This document shows, piece after piece, positions 30,610 through 41,800 of a stretch of DNA of 44,015 nt. Under the pieces are notes generated by a model. The model saw nothing but the letters and a program-made list of their open reading frames with translations, was not told the origin of the DNA and searched no databases. Within the stretch, counting starts at the first letter, position 1. Each line of letters opens with the position of its first letter. The stretch comes from Neoroseomonas eburnea. Lineage in GTDB: Bacteria; Pseudomonadota; Alphaproteobacteria; Acetobacterales; Acetobacteraceae. A program made the position numbers and the translations under genes. Location of the stretch: positions 1 to 44,015 of the forward strand of contig NZ_JAAEDL010000036.1 in NCBI RefSeq assembly GCF_018129005.1, given 5' to 3'.

Positions 30610-33600
30610 GTGCAGTTGGCCGGAGCTTGGACGACGTTGGACCAAGGTACTCAAGCTGCAGAAGAGACGGCGACACCGGGCAGCACAGAAGCTGACCTCG
30701 GTAGCACTTCCAGGATTCAACTTTCGGCCCGGGTCCAGGGTGCCATCAACGTTGCGCTCTGGGCAAATCATGTCCCGGTCCTCTCAGAGCTGACCCTTCT
30801 CAATGATACGGAAGACCGCCTCGGCGACATTATCGTGGAGGTCACCAGCACCCCCCCTGCCATCTTGCCTCGCAGTTGGCGGCTTGCGGAAGTCGGGTCC
30901 GGCCAGATGCGGGTGGTGGACGATCTCGACTTGAAGCTGGATGGCGCGTGGCTCGGCAGCTTGACCGAAAGTGTCCGCGGCAGCGTCTCTTTCACGGCCC
31001 GATCAGGCGAGCGGTGCGTTGCCGAGGTGACGCAGGATGTGCGCTTCCTGGCGCATAACGAATGGGGCGGGAACGGAAGCATCCCCGACCTGCTGGCTGC
31101 CTTCGTCGAGCCCAACGACCCGGCTGTCGCAATCATCTTGCGCAAGGCGTCGGACCTGCTCCGTGCGCAGGGCAAGCCCGACAGTCTCGAAGGCTACCAG
31201 GCGACGTCGAAGCAGCGCCTCTGGGAGCAGGCCGCCGCAGTGTGGAGCGCCGTCTGCTCGCTCGACATCCGCTACGTCAACCCGCCGCCCTCCTTTGAGA
31301 CTGAAGGGCAGCGTGTCCGCCCGCCGCGGCAGATCATGGAGGAGCGGCTTGGCACATGCCTTGACCTGACTGTGCTGTTCGCCGCCTGCCTGGAACACGC
31401 TGGCTTCCGTCCGCTCATCGTGCTGACCAAAGGCCATGCTTTCGCCGGCGTGTGGCTCTCTAAGCATGATTTCGGTGCCTCGGTAGCAGATGATGCGCCA
31501 AGCCTTCGGACGCGCCTTGCACTGAATGATGTCCTACTCTTCGAGACAACACTCTGCACCCAGGCGCCCGCGCCCGGCTTCAAGCGAGCCTGTGCCGCTG
31601 GGGCTGAGAAGGTCGCGGCTGGGCACGACAGCGAGTTCGAAGGGGTCATTGACGTGCATAGGGCACGCCAGCGGCGCATCCGTCCGCTGGGCGCGCCGAC
31701 CGGCGGGTATGCCCGCGGCATCACCGGAAGCGCTGGCGATGCCGCCCCGATCGAAGTCGGACCGCCGCCTATCGAGGACGCGCCACCGCTACGCGATGAT
31801 GACGTACCGGAGGCGGACCCGCCACCAGCCACTGCCGCTGATCGGCTGGCGCGCTGGCGCAAGCGGTTGCTCGATCTCTCTGGTCGGAACCGGCTGCTAA
31901 ATCTCAGGCTGGGCGGCAGGCAGGCGCTTGCCATCGATTGCAACGACCCCGCCAGATTGGAGGACATGCTCGCCGATATGCGGGGCAGCGCGAAGCCGCC
32001 GCCGATCAGGTTCCGCCCCTGGCCGGATCTGATGGCAGGCGGCGATCCCCGGAGTGCCCGGCTGCATCGGGATCGTCTGAACGAGGAAGCTAATCAGGCC
32101 TACGCTCGCGACGCGCTGGCCAAGCGCGAACTGCTCGTGGCGCTGGAAGAGGAGAAGCTCCAGGCCAGCCTGACGGAGGTGTTCCGAACCGCCAGGGCGT
32201 CGCAGCAAGAGGGCGGTTCGAACACGCTCTACCTGACGATCGGCGCCCTGCTGTGGAAACCGAAGGGGAAGGATAAGCCCTATCGCGCGCCCCTGATCCT
32301 CGTGCCCGTGGTACTTGAGCGCCCGAGTGTGAAGTCGGGCTTCCAGCTCCGCGCCCACGACGACGAGACTCGCATCAACGCCACGCTGCTCGAAATGCTG
32401 AAGCAGGAATACGGCGTTCAAATGCCCGATCTCGAAGTGGCCCCCGAGGACGGTTCGGGGTTGGACGTCCGTGCGATCCTTGACGCTTTCCGGCGCAAGG
32501 TGCGCGACATCGCCGGATGGGAGGTGACGGACGAGGTCGCGCTAACCAATCTGTCCTTCACCAAATATCTCATGTGGAAGGATCTGGCCGATCGCGCTGA
32601 TGCGCTACGGGAGAGCGAGGTTGCGCGCCGGCTCATGGACGGCCCATCCGATGGCGACACGGGGCCCGACGGCGCTGTAACGGGCAGTGGCCGGACCGAC
32701 GCGGCGGGCCATGCCGGCGCTGCTCTCGACGACGAGCCAGATCTCCTCGGGCTCGCCTGCCCGATGGAGGCGGACAGCTCGCAACTCCGCGCGGTCGCCG
32801 CCGCTGCGCGGGGTGAGAGCTATGTTCTCATCGGCCCGCCCGGGACGGGCAAGAGCCAAACCATCACAAACATCATCGCAAACGCGCTCGCCCAAGGCAG
32901 GAGCGTGCTGTTTGTGGCTGAGAAGCGCGCGGCCCTGGAGGTCGTCCAGCGCCGTCTGCGCCAGGTGGGCCTCGATGATTTCTGCCTGGATCTGTTCTCG
33001 TCCAAGGCCTCCAAAATGGCTGTGCTGGAGCAGCTGAATCGAGCCCAGCAGGCCCGCGAGGCCTTCGATCACTCGGCCTGGGCCTCCGCGGGGCAGGAAG
33101 CGACGGCCCTGCGCGCGGAGCTCAACGGCTATGTGCGCGAGCTGCATCGGAAGGGGCGCAACGGCTGGACGCCCTATCGGGCCATCGGCGTGATGCTTCG
33201 CGCCGAGACCGGCGGCGTCCCCGAAGTCGCGCTGTCGTGGCCGTCGCCCGATACGCATGATGCGGGCGACTACCAGCGCCTCGTGGAAGCAATTGAAGAT
33301 GCTGCCGCGACGTTGGCCAGGCTTGGCGAGACGGGAACCTGCGCGGCTCTCACCGGGATAGGCGCGAGCGACTGGTCCCCAACCTGGCAAGCCAATCTTG
33401 TCGAGGCGGCGCGTCGCGCAGTCGCGGCGCTCGGCCGCCTTCAAGCTGCGCTGCCGGGTGCGCTGCGCGCCCTGGCTCTCCCGAGCGACACCCCGCTAAC
33501 GCACCAAGCCGTTGATGGGATCGACGGCTTGGCAAGGCTGCTCCTTGACCCAGCAGCGCCCGATGCGGCCTGGGCGTTAGGTGAGGCCGCGCGGGAAGCG

Positions 33601-36600
33601 CGAGCCGCGCTGCAGGCAGCAGCGGCGATTGCCCGCGACCATGCGGATCTGGCCCGCAAGCTTGATGCGGAATGGAACGCCTCGGTGGCTACGCTTCCGC
33701 TGGCAGCCATGCTGGTCGAGTGGAGGGAAGCCAGTGGCCGATGGTGGCTGAAGCGCAGGTCGGCCCAGAAGGCGATCCGCGGGAAGCTGGCAGCGGCAAC
33801 GACTCGCGTGCCTGAGGACCCCTCCGGCGATCTCCAGCGGCTCATCGCCATGCAGGCGAAGGTGACTGAACTCGCCCCTCATGCTGCGTTTCTTGAGCCA
33901 CTGCTCGGGCGACGGTGGCGCGGCCTGCAATCGGATTTCGCGGGCATCGAGGCCTCCCTCGACAAAGGGCTGGCCATCAGGTCAGCCGTGGCCGCCTGTG
34001 CCGCAGATCCCGCCGCACTTCTGGTGCTCCGCGACCATGTCCGCAGGTTGCTGTCCGAGGGCGCTGATCTGCTCGGTGAGGCTGGCGCCGTGGCTGCACC
34101 GCTCCGGCACCTGACCGAGGTGATGGCCGAGGTGAGGGCCGCACTTGCTGCGCTGGCGCCGCTGTGCGGTGGCGATCCGGCACTCGTCGTGGCCGACGGG
34201 GAGGCGGATTGGGCTGGGGCGCTCGGGTCTCATTTTGCCGGCTGGGCCGCGAGCGCCTCGCATCTGCGGGACTGGTGCGCATGGCGCGGCGTGGTCCAGC
34301 GTGCGGAAGGTCTCGGCCTCTCGCCCCTTCTTGCGGCGATGGAAGGCGGCCTGCTTGCCCCTGCCGATGCCCGCCGGGCGTTCGAGGCCAACTATGCGCG
34401 CTGGTGGATCACGGTTGCCGCGGATGATCTGCCGCGGCTTCGTGGGTTCGTCGCCGCGACGCACGAGAAGCGGATCGAGCGATTCCGTGATCTCGACCGG
34501 CGAATGCTCGAGCTCTCCGCCCGCGTGGCCCGGGTTCGCATCACCGAGGCCATGCCGGGTGGTTCCGAGCGACAGGCGAGCCCGGAATTCGCCGTGCTGA
34601 CACGGGAGCTTGCCAAGCGGCAGCGGCATCTGCCCGTGCGGCAGCTGATCACGCGCATGCCGCAGGCAATCCGTCGCCTGACACCCTGCCTGATGATGAG
34701 CCCGCTCTCGGTCGCGCAATATCTCCCGGCCGATGCGGCGCAGTTCGACTTGGTCATCTTTGATGAAGCCTCCCAGATCCCGACCTGGGATGCGATCGGT
34801 GCTGTCGGCCGCGGCAGGCAGGTGATCGTGGTGGGCGACCCCAAGCAACTTCCGCCGACGCGCTTCTTCGAGCGGGCCATTCCCGACGCCCCCGATGGCA
34901 GCGGCGAGGACGGGAAGATCGAGCTCGAAACCGAGGATCTGGAATCCATCCTCGACGAATGCCTTGGCGCCGGCATCCGCAGCGTGGAACTCACCTGGCA
35001 CTACCGCAGCCGCCACGAAGGACTAATCGCCTTCTCGAACCATCAATACTACGGCGGCCGGCTCGTGACCTTCCCGTCGCCCGTGGTGAAGGACACCGCA
35101 GTGTCGTTCCGCCACGTGGCCGATGGCGTCTACGCGCGCGCTGGCGCGCGGACCAACCAGGCCGAGGCCCGGGCGGTCGTCGCCGAAGTCGTCTGGCGCC
35201 TTCGCCAGATGGGGGATGGACGGCCTGAGCACTCCATCGGCATCGTGACGTTCAACGCCGAGCAGCAGTCGCTGATAGAGAACCTGCTGGACGAGGCGCG
35301 GCGCGAAGATCCCTCCCTGGAGCGGTTCTTCTCGGATGACCTGGACGAGCCCGTGCTCGTGAAGAACCTGGAGGGCGTGCAGGGCGAGGAACGCGACGTC
35401 ATCATCTTCTCGCTGACCTACGGTCCGGACGTGACCGGCCGCGTCGCGATGAATTTCGGCCCGCTGAACCAATCGGGAGGCGAGCGCCGGCTCAATGTTG
35501 CGGTAACTCGCGCGCGAGAGGCTCTGCTGGTTTTCGGCAGCCTTCGCCCGGAGCACATCGATCTCGCCCGGACATCGGCGACTGGCGTGGCGCACCTGAA
35601 GCAGTTTCTGACTTTTGCTGAGCACGGCGCGAGGGCCTTCGCGACCACGTCGACCGGTCCGTTGGGCGACTTCGAGAGTCCGTTCGAGGCAGCTGTAGCC
35701 GAACGGCTGCGCGCGCGCGGTTGGACTGTGCACCCACAGATCGGCGTGTCTGGCTTCCGCGTCGACCTCGGTATCGTGGACCCCGATGCGCCCGGCGCCT
35801 TCCTGGCCGGCATCGAATGCGACGGCGCGACCTATCACCGATCCGCATCAGCGCGTGACCGCGATAGGCTCCGTCAGGCCGTGCTGGAAGGTCTTGGCTG
35901 GCGTGTCCAGCGCATCTGGTCGACCGATTGGTGGACGAACGCCGAGCGCGAGACGCACCGCGTCCACCTCGCTCTCGTCGAACTGCTTGAGGCGAAGCGG
36001 AACGCCGCGCGCGCCGCGGCGGAGCGGGTGCAGTCGGAAGCTGCAGCGACAAGCCAGGAGCCTGGTGAAGTCGCAGCGAAAGATACAGGGACCGAAGAGG
36101 AAGCGGGGCTGGCCAAGAGCCGGCCAGAGTCTGCGGCCGATGAGCCAAGCCAGGATAATGGCGGGCATGCCGAGCCGATCCCCGCTGTGCCGCAAGAGGT
36201 GTTGTCTCAGCTTGATCCAGCGAAGTTCTACGAAGACGACTACCGCACGCGCCTCGCTTCACTGGTTCAGGTGCTCCTCGCCGCAGAGGGACCAATGCGC
36301 GACGAGGTCCTGGCACAGCGTGTGGCGCGGGCGCATGGTTTCCAGCGAACAGGGCGGCGCATCCGAGAGGCGGTCTATGCGGCATTGCCGGCCGGTGTCC
36401 GGACAACCACGGAAGGCGAAGCGGTCTTCCTCTGGCCGCCGAACGTAAAGCCAGAAGACTGGTCCACATTCCGTGACCCGCCGCCTGGGCAGTACCGCGA
36501 TCCAGTCGAGATACCGATGGAGGAGTTGCGGGTGCTCGCGCGGCGCATGCTGATGCGCGGCGGTCCGGACGAGGAGGTCGTGACCGCGATGCGTGATGCC

Positions 36601-36684
36601 ATCGGCATGCGGCAGATGCGCGAGGCATCACGCCAGCGTTGCCTCGCTGCTTTAGTAGCTGTTCGGCAGGGGATCACCCGTTGA
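30610..36684 (+). CDS. DUF4011 helicase with Vsr-like nuclease (Hhe-type defence protein)
   Basis: A 2,024-residue multidomain protein. In order: a beta-rich N-terminal region; a transglutaminase-like papain fold with C250 (RLGTCLDLT) and H276 (TKGHAFAGVW); DUF4011 from about 410 (RWRKRLLDLSGRNRLLNL); an SF1 helicase with Walker A GPPGTGKS 742-749, Walker B DEAS 1385-1388, GDPKQLP 1409-1415 and motif VI LNVAVTRARE 1628-1637; an MTES_1575/Vsr-like nuclease with E1693, D1719 and E1736-C-D1738; and a DUF3320 tail after about 1860. This DUF4011-helicase-Vsr order is that of the single-gene anti-phage system called Hhe. GTG 30610 is the first start in the frame. It probably unwinds and cuts invading DNA. 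The Wadjet genes follow at once on the same strand. Confidence 0.85.
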   Translation: MQLAGAWTTLDQGTQAAEETATPGSTEADLGSTSRIQLSARVQGAINVALWANHVPVLSELTLLNDTEDRLGDIIVEVTSTPPAILPRSWRLAEVGSGQMRVVDDLDLKLDGAWLGSLTESVRGSVSFTARSGERCVAEVTQDVRFLAHNEWGGNGSIPDLLAAFVEPNDPAVAIILRKASDLLRAQGKPDSLEGYQATSKQRLWEQAAAVWSAVCSLDIRYVNPPPSFETEGQRVRPPRQIMEERLGTCLDLTVLFAACLEHAGFRPLIVLTKGHAFAGVWLSKHDFGASVADDAPSLRTRLALNDVLLFETTLCTQAPAPGFKRACAAGAEKVAAGHDSEFEGVIDVHRARQRRIRPLGAPTGGYARGITGSAGDAAPIEVGPPPIEDAPPLRDDDVPEADPPPATAADRLARWRKRLLDLSGRNRLLNLRLGGRQALAIDCNDPARLEDMLADMRGSAKPPPIRFRPWPDLMAGGDPRSARLHRDRLNEEANQAYARDALAKRELLVALEEEKLQASLTEVFRTARASQQEGGSNTLYLTIGALLWKPKGKDKPYRAPLILVPVVLERPSVKSGFQLRAHDDETRINATLLEMLKQEYGVQMPDLEVAPEDGSGLDVRAILDAFRRKVRDIAGWEVTDEVALTNLSFTKYLMWKDLADRADALRESEVARRLMDGPSDGDTGPDGAVTGSGRTDAAGHAGAALDDEPDLLGLACPMEADSSQLRAVAAAARGESYVLIGPPGTGKSQTITNIIANALAQGRSVLFVAEKRAALEVVQRRLRQVGLDDFCLDLFSSKASKMAVLEQLNRAQQAREAFDHSAWASAGQEATALRAELNGYVRELHRKGRNGWTPYRAIGVMLRAETGGVPEVALSWPSPDTHDAGDYQRLVEAIEDAAATLARLGETGTCAALTGIGASDWSPTWQANLVEAARRAVAALGRLQAALPGALRALALPSDTPLTHQAVDGIDGLARLLLDPAAPDAAWALGEAAREARAALQAAAAIARDHADLARKLDAEWNASVATLPLAAMLVEWREASGRWWLKRRSAQKAIRGKLAAATTRVPEDPSGDLQRLIAMQAKVTELAPHAAFLEPLLGRRWRGLQSDFAGIEASLDKGLAIRSAVAACAADPAALLVLRDHVRRLLSEGADLLGEAGAVAAPLRHLTEVMAEVRAALAALAPLCGGDPALVVADGEADWAGALGSHFAGWAASASHLRDWCAWRGVVQRAEGLGLSPLLAAMEGGLLAPADARRAFEANYARWWITVAADDLPRLRGFVAATHEKRIERFRDLDRRMLELSARVARVRITEAMPGGSERQASPEFAVLTRELAKRQRHLPVRQLITRMPQAIRRLTPCLMMSPLSVAQYLPADAAQFDLVIFDEASQIPTWDAIGAVGRGRQVIVVGDPKQLPPTRFFERAIPDAPDGSGEDGKIELETEDLESILDECLGAGIRSVELTWHYRSRHEGLIAFSNHQYYGGRLVTFPSPVVKDTAVSFRHVADGVYARAGARTNQAEARAVVAEVVWRLRQMGDGRPEHSIGIVTFNAEQQSLIENLLDEARREDPSLERFFSDDLDEPVLVKNLEGVQGEERDVIIFSLTYGPDVTGRVAMNFGPLNQSGGERRLNVAVTRAREALLVFGSLRPEHIDLARTSATGVAHLKQFLTFAEHGARAFATTSTGPLGDFESPFEAAVAERLRARGWTVHPQIGVSGFRVDLGIVDPDAPGAFLAGIECDGATYHRSASARDRDRLRQAVLEGLGWRVQRIWSTDWWTNAERETHRVHLALVELLEAKRNAARAAAERVQSEAAATSQEPGEVAAKDTGTEEEAGLAKSRPESAADEPSQDNGGHAEPIPAVPQEVLSQLDPAKFYEDDYRTRLASLVQVLLAAEGPMRDEVLAQRVARAHGFQRTGRRIREAVYAALPAGVRTTTEGEAVFLWPPNVKPEDWSTFRDPPPGQYRDPVEIPMEELRVLARRMLMRGGPDEEVVTAMRDAIGMRQMREASRQRCLAALVAVRQGITR

Positions 36685-36789
36685 CACTCCCGCGCTGACT
36701 TGGCCGCCAAGCATTCCTCACGCAACCGGATTCGCTGGTGTGATGATCCGCCGGCACTATACTGTTCGGAACCGAATCGGGAATTTGGC

Positions 36790-38217
36790 GTGGCGGACGG
36801 GGCCGACGAAGCAATGCATGAACGGCAGCGCTTGTTCGGCGTGCTGCCCAATACCCTGTTTGGCGTATTCCACCGCGCATCGCGGGTCGAGTACGCGCGG
36901 CTTATCGTCGAGATATGGGAGGAATTCTACGCTGACCCGCTAGAAGACCATCCACTTGCGCGTCAGGTCACAGCTTTCATCGATGACCAAGTCCGGCAGC
37001 GGCGCTCGGTGGGACTCCTCGGTGTGGAGGATGCGCAGGCGGCGGAGAGCCCGGGCGCTAGCGCCTACCGTGTTCTCGTAGATGCGGGATGGCTTGCGCC
37101 CTACCCAGACGCCTATCGCACCCGTGTCGACATGCCCGAGCCGGTGCAGCGGCTGGTGCGGTTCTTGCGCGACCTGGAGCGTGGGTCTGCGGCGACTCTA
37201 GGTGGTGCCGTCGCAGCCATGCGATCCGCACTTCAGGGCGTACGTGACAACCCAGAGGGAAATGCGCTCGCGGTGCGTGACACCGCCGGTCGCGCTGAAG
37301 ACTTCCTTTGGCGGCTCCGCGGCTTGGTCGCAGGATTGCGGCGCATCGAGAGGGAGATATTGGAGGAGTCAGACCCCGGCCGGACCCTGGGTAGGTTCTT
37401 CGCGAGCTTCGTCTCTGTCGTGATCGCCGACTGGCACGTCTTGAAGACTGCTCATAACCCCTACCGCCACCGGGGTGAGGTCATCGACTTAGCGTCGCGG
37501 TTGCTCGACGATCCCGAGGCGCTTCGGCGTCTCGCCTTCGCCTACGCCGACCAGGAACTTGCGCCCGACATTGGCGCGGCGCGCATGGCCGTTAGGGACG
37601 ACCTCGAACGTGTCCGTTCGAACCTACTTGGCCTCGACCGTTTGATGACTCGGCTGGACGGCGTCAGACGGCGCATCGAGCGGCGGGTCGCGATCACTGT
37701 CGCTTATCTGGACCTAGTAGGTGAGGGAAGTGGCGAACGGCTTCACGCGCTACTGAGGGAGCTTGGGAGGTACGCGGAACCAGGTGATCAGGTTCCGATC
37801 ACAACCCTCGCCCCAGAGCCGGGCCAACTAGCCCCGCACACGCTTGCGGTACCGCGCGCCCCTCGCACTAGGCTAGACTCGACCCCACCATCTAGAGAAC
37901 CTCCGGACCCACGTCTCGCTGCGTTTGTCGAAGCTCGCCGCGCTTTCCTAGAGCGGACAAGGGTCGGAAATGCGATGCTCGCCGAGTTCGTCGCGCGGCA
38001 GTGTGCAGACGGCGAGCCTCGCCGAGCCGCAGACATCTCCATCGATAGCATCGAGGATGCGGTCGCAACCTGCGCGATCCCCGTACTCACGTTGCGGCGC
38101 GTGAACTGGCCGGGCTTCACGGTGGAATCGCTGCCGGGCCGGGCGGTTAGCGCAATGCTCGATGGCCCTGACTTCCGCCTCGTTCCCGGCGCGCGGGGGA
38201 AGATCGGTGCTGAGTGA
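36790..38217 (+). CDS. jetA: Wadjet protein JetA (kleisin-like)
   Basis: A 475-residue protein opening (after a short leader) RQRLFGVLPNTLFGVFHRASRVEYARLIVEIWEEF, the pattern of JetA N-termini, where an RLF.VLP..LF motif precedes a winged helix. The middle (about 100-350) is helical with RRIEREILEESDPGRTLGRFF and DDLERVRSNLLGLDRLM, fitting a kleisin/MukF-like subunit that bridges the SMC heads. The frame is open to a TTG at 36700, but GTG 36790 or ATG 36814 is preferred because the extra residues do not look protein-like. It starts about 105 nt after the helicase gene. Base composition is lower in GC than the phage block. Subtype assignment by homology is not possible here. Confidence 0.78.
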   Translation: MADGADEAMHERQRLFGVLPNTLFGVFHRASRVEYARLIVEIWEEFYADPLEDHPLARQVTAFIDDQVRQRRSVGLLGVEDAQAAESPGASAYRVLVDAGWLAPYPDAYRTRVDMPEPVQRLVRFLRDLERGSAATLGGAVAAMRSALQGVRDNPEGNALAVRDTAGRAEDFLWRLRGLVAGLRRIEREILEESDPGRTLGRFFASFVSVVIADWHVLKTAHNPYRHRGEVIDLASRLLDDPEALRRLAFAYADQELAPDIGAARMAVRDDLERVRSNLLGLDRLMTRLDGVRRRIERRVAITVAYLDLVGEGSGERLHALLRELGRYAEPGDQVPITTLAPEPGQLAPHTLAVPRAPRTRLDSTPPSREPPDPRLAAFVEARRAFLERTRVGNAMLAEFVARQCADGEPRRAADISIDSIEDAVATCAIPVLTLRRVNWPGFTVESLPGRAVSAMLDGPDFRLVPGARGKIGAE

Positions 38218-38899
38218 TCTCGAAGAAGCGCTGGAAGCAAGCGCGAACCGGGGCCGGAAGCTTGAGGACTTCCAGGCGGCCGCTGACGTCCTGCTGACAC
38301 GCCAGTTTGCCTATCGGACCGACCGTGGTTCGTCCCGGTTGGTCGCCACTGTGATTGCGAACCGCGACTACTTCGGCGACCTGATGCTCGCGGTTGGGCG
38401 TCGACTAATCATCGACGAGCGTGCTGGCATGGTGGGTGCGGTGCCGGTTGACGGTAGGGGGCGGCGCCTCCCGCTTGAGGACAGCCTGCTGCTGCTAACG
38501 ATGCGGGTTGCATACCAAGACGGGATCCCGGGGCGCATCAACGACGACGGCGAGGTTGAGGTCACGACCGACGAGTTGATAGCGAAGCTGGAGGAGTTAT
38601 CGGGCAGACGCAAGGACAGCCTGCCGCGCCTTCGAGGGACTACAGGACTATCGGAGGTCATCAGCTCGCTCGGGCCAGGCGTCGCCCGGGAGGGTGAGGC
38701 CGTAGAAGGCGAGGACCGAAACAGAGTTGTACATTTGCGCGCTGGGCTGTTGCACGCAGTGGGGCTCGATGCGCTGACCCGACTTGAAGCTTTCGCATCG
38801 GAAATCGTCTCAAGGCGCCGGTCCCAGGCGGCCGAGGTTAACGCCACAGACGCCGACCTTTCCGAGGTACCGTCCTTCGGGGAGGGGAACTCGACGTGA
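38207..38899 (+). CDS. jetB: Wadjet protein JetB (DUF4194-like, kite subunit)
   Basis: A 230-residue protein. The segment ADVLLTRQFAYRTDRGSSRLVATVIANRDYFGDLMLAVGRRLIIDE followed by GRRLPLEDSLLLLTMRVAYQD and a tandem winged-helix pattern (VTTDELIAKLEELSG) matches JetB/MukE-like kite proteins. The GTG at 38207 has GGGGGAAG upstream and overlaps the jetA stop by 11 nt; an ATG at 38162 is open but adds only antisense-like residues. It would bind JetA and regulate JetC. The stop overlaps the jetC GTG as GTGA. Confidence 0.82.
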   Translation: MLSDLEEALEASANRGRKLEDFQAAADVLLTRQFAYRTDRGSSRLVATVIANRDYFGDLMLAVGRRLIIDERAGMVGAVPVDGRGRRLPLEDSLLLLTMRVAYQDGIPGRINDDGEVEVTTDELIAKLEELSGRRKDSLPRLRGTTGLSEVISSLGPGVAREGEAVEGEDRNRVVHLRAGLLHAVGLDALTRLEAFASEIVSRRRSQAAEVNATDADLSEVPSFGEGNST

Positions 38900-41800
38900 T
38901 TCTCCTTCGCCGCATCATCCTTGTGAATTGGTATGCCTTTGCGGCTCAGGAGGTGGAAGTTCGCGGGGATGTTGCATTCGTTGGCGACAACGGCGCGGGC
39001 AAGAGCTCCATCTTGGACGCCGTGCAACTAGCATTGACGGGAGGCGACCGGCGGTACTTCAGCCCCAATGCACGGGCCGAAGATGGCAGGAGGCAGGGGC
39101 GTCGCACTGTGCGAGACTACTGCATCGGCCGGCTTGGTGGGCCGGACGAGGAGCCACTGCGCCAGGGCGGCATGACGTATGTGGTGCTCGTGGTTTCGGA
39201 CGATGCGGGTGGCCGCCTTCACAGCTTTGGCGTCGGCCTCTACGCCGACGAGGCGAAGCCGGAGGAGGAACTCGAGGCGCTGTTCGTCGTCCCCGGCGTG
39301 GAACTGCGCGCGTCCGACCTACACGTTGCGGGGCGCCTCGAAGGCGCGGCTTCGCCTTGGCCCGAGCTCAGGCCCCGCCTTGAAGCTATGGCGCGGAGCG
39401 CCGGCCAAACGCTGCAAACCTACCGCGACCAGCCAGGCCAGTATGTCAAGGGCCTGCTTGTTCACCTCAGGGGTCGGCATGGGGCAGCAAACCCAGAGCA
39501 TTGGCTTCGGGCTCTGCGGCTCGCGGTCAGGTTCAGGGGCGTAGAGAACCCAGATGACTTCGTTCGCAACTACGTATTGCCTGAAGATCCGCTCGACCTG
39601 CGCGGGCTCAGAGAGGATATGCGACGCTACCGTGACGTGGTTGAGCGGATACGGGCGCTGGAGGTCAAGGAGCGGGAGCTTACGAGTGTCGCGGACCGGC
39701 TCGATGCACACCTTCGACAGAGGTCAGTGGCACGGGTAGCGCGACTGCTTGGTGCACTGGCGGAACGCGAAGCCGCAAGGGTTAGGGTCCGTTCGTCCCA
39801 GGAGACCATTACCGACCGTGAGGTCGAGCTCAAATCATGCGAGGCGGAGCTCCGACAACTCGAATTAGACATGGGAGAAGCCCAGGCCGAGCGCGAGGAC
39901 GCTCGGCGTGCCCTAGACGCTGATCCGTCGCGGGCGAGGCTCGCCGAAGCCAAGGCCGTGCACGCTGATGCAAGGCGACTTCTTGCCGAGGCAAGGGCGC
40001 CCCTCGATGCTCAACGTGAGAAGCTGCGCGTCGTAGTGGAGGCCCTTCGAGTTGAGGCGGCAACTCGATCGATTGCAGGTGCCAACACGCTCAGAGCTTC
40101 GTTCCAAACTGCCGTTGTTGGGGATCTCGCGAGCGCTTGGCCGGGCGATGGCGATGCTGTCAGGCGGGCGCTTGCGGAGCGAGGAGCGATAGGTGAGGCG
40201 TGTCGAACGATGCGGATCCAGGCGGAGGCCGGGGCGCGTGCCGTCGTTGACGCGAAGACCCGCTTAGAAGAGATCGAGGGCCGCCTTGCCGACGCGCGGC
40301 GGGGCGGCTTTCGGCTAAGGCGAGAGACGCGCGACCTGGTCGAAGTGCTCTCCGCTGAAGGCATGACGCCGCAGCCACTTTGTGCCGTCGTTGAGGTCAC
40401 AGACCCGTCCTGGGCACAAGCAGTCGAAACCGTGCTCGGCGCCGGACGAGAGGCGGTGCTGGTGGACGCAGCGCATGTCCAGGCAGCTGTCCGACGTGTC
40501 CGGCGTGAGCGCGCGCGCTTCTACGACTGCATCGTGGTGCAGGCAGCCCTGGTCGACCGCTTCGGTGGGGCTCCAGAGCGAGGATCACTTGCAGAGGTCG
40601 TGCGTACCTCTGATCGCCGGGCAAGGGCATTCCTCAATCAGCGCCTTGGTGCGTTCCGACGGGTTGAGACCGAGGCGGATCTCGAAGCGGCCGGCCGAGC
40701 GGTTACTCGTGACTGCCAGGTCGCGTCTGGCGGTGGCATCCAGAATCGGAGGCCGACGGACCAACTTGTGCTGGGGCGGCGGTACACTGAGGATGACGTC
40801 CGCCAACTCGCGGCCGAGCACGATGTCGCAATGGACGCGCTAAGGGTAGCCGAGACAACGGCCGGCAACCTCGCACGGGCAGCAACCAAGCTCGAGCTGG
40901 CTGCCGAGGCTCTGCCCGCACCCGATGACTTTGAGGCCGCCCTGGGCAGCTTCAAGGCCGCCGACGCTGCCCTTAACGCGGCGCAGGCCGAGGTCGAGCG
41001 GATGTCCGCCGAGGTGCCCGCCGAGCTAGCCGAGCGGCTGAAGCACGCAGATGACCGCGTCGCGCAGGTCGACCAAAGCAGGCGCAAGGCGTCTGGTCGG
41101 CGTGACCTAGTCCGCGACGGCTTGTCACGGGCCAAGGCCGACCTCGAAGGAGCCGAACGTGAAGCGCGCCGTGCAGACGAAACGCTGACCGCGCTTCCGG
41201 CGGAGATGGATGAGATGGCGGCGGCGGAGGCAGAGTTGACAGAACGCCGAGGCCGTCGCGCAGGCTTCACAAGCCTGATTGACGAAGCCCGCGGGCGGGC
41301 AGCGAACGCAGATCGAGAGGCAGAAGCGCAATGGCGAGCGGGCTTCAACGCGCTTGTCGCCTATTGGCACAAGCATGGAGAGGCCCCCCGCCGGGACGGA
41401 GCCCCCGACCCCTCTAGCCTCGGAGAAGTCGAGGGTGCTGTTCGCTGGGTCCGGGAACGGCTCGACCGCCTCCGCGGGCACGAGCTCCGCGAGCACAAGG
41501 ACGCCGCCGTATCGGCCGCAGAGAAGGTGTCTCAAGGTCTGCGCCAAGACCTGTTCGTAAACCTGGCTGCTAGGGTGGCTGGGGCCAAGCGCCTTCTGAA
41601 CGACTTGAACCGCCATCTACGCGCACGACCGTTTAAGGACGAGATTTACGCGTTCCGGCCAACAGAGAAACCTGAGCTCGCCGACGTGCTGACCGCGGCC
41701 GAGGCTGTTCGATTGAACCCGGAGGCGGCCGAGGGACCGCTGGACGCCGATGACATGGACGATCCTGTCGCCCGCGGAAAGCGGCGTGTTCTCGCCCTGC

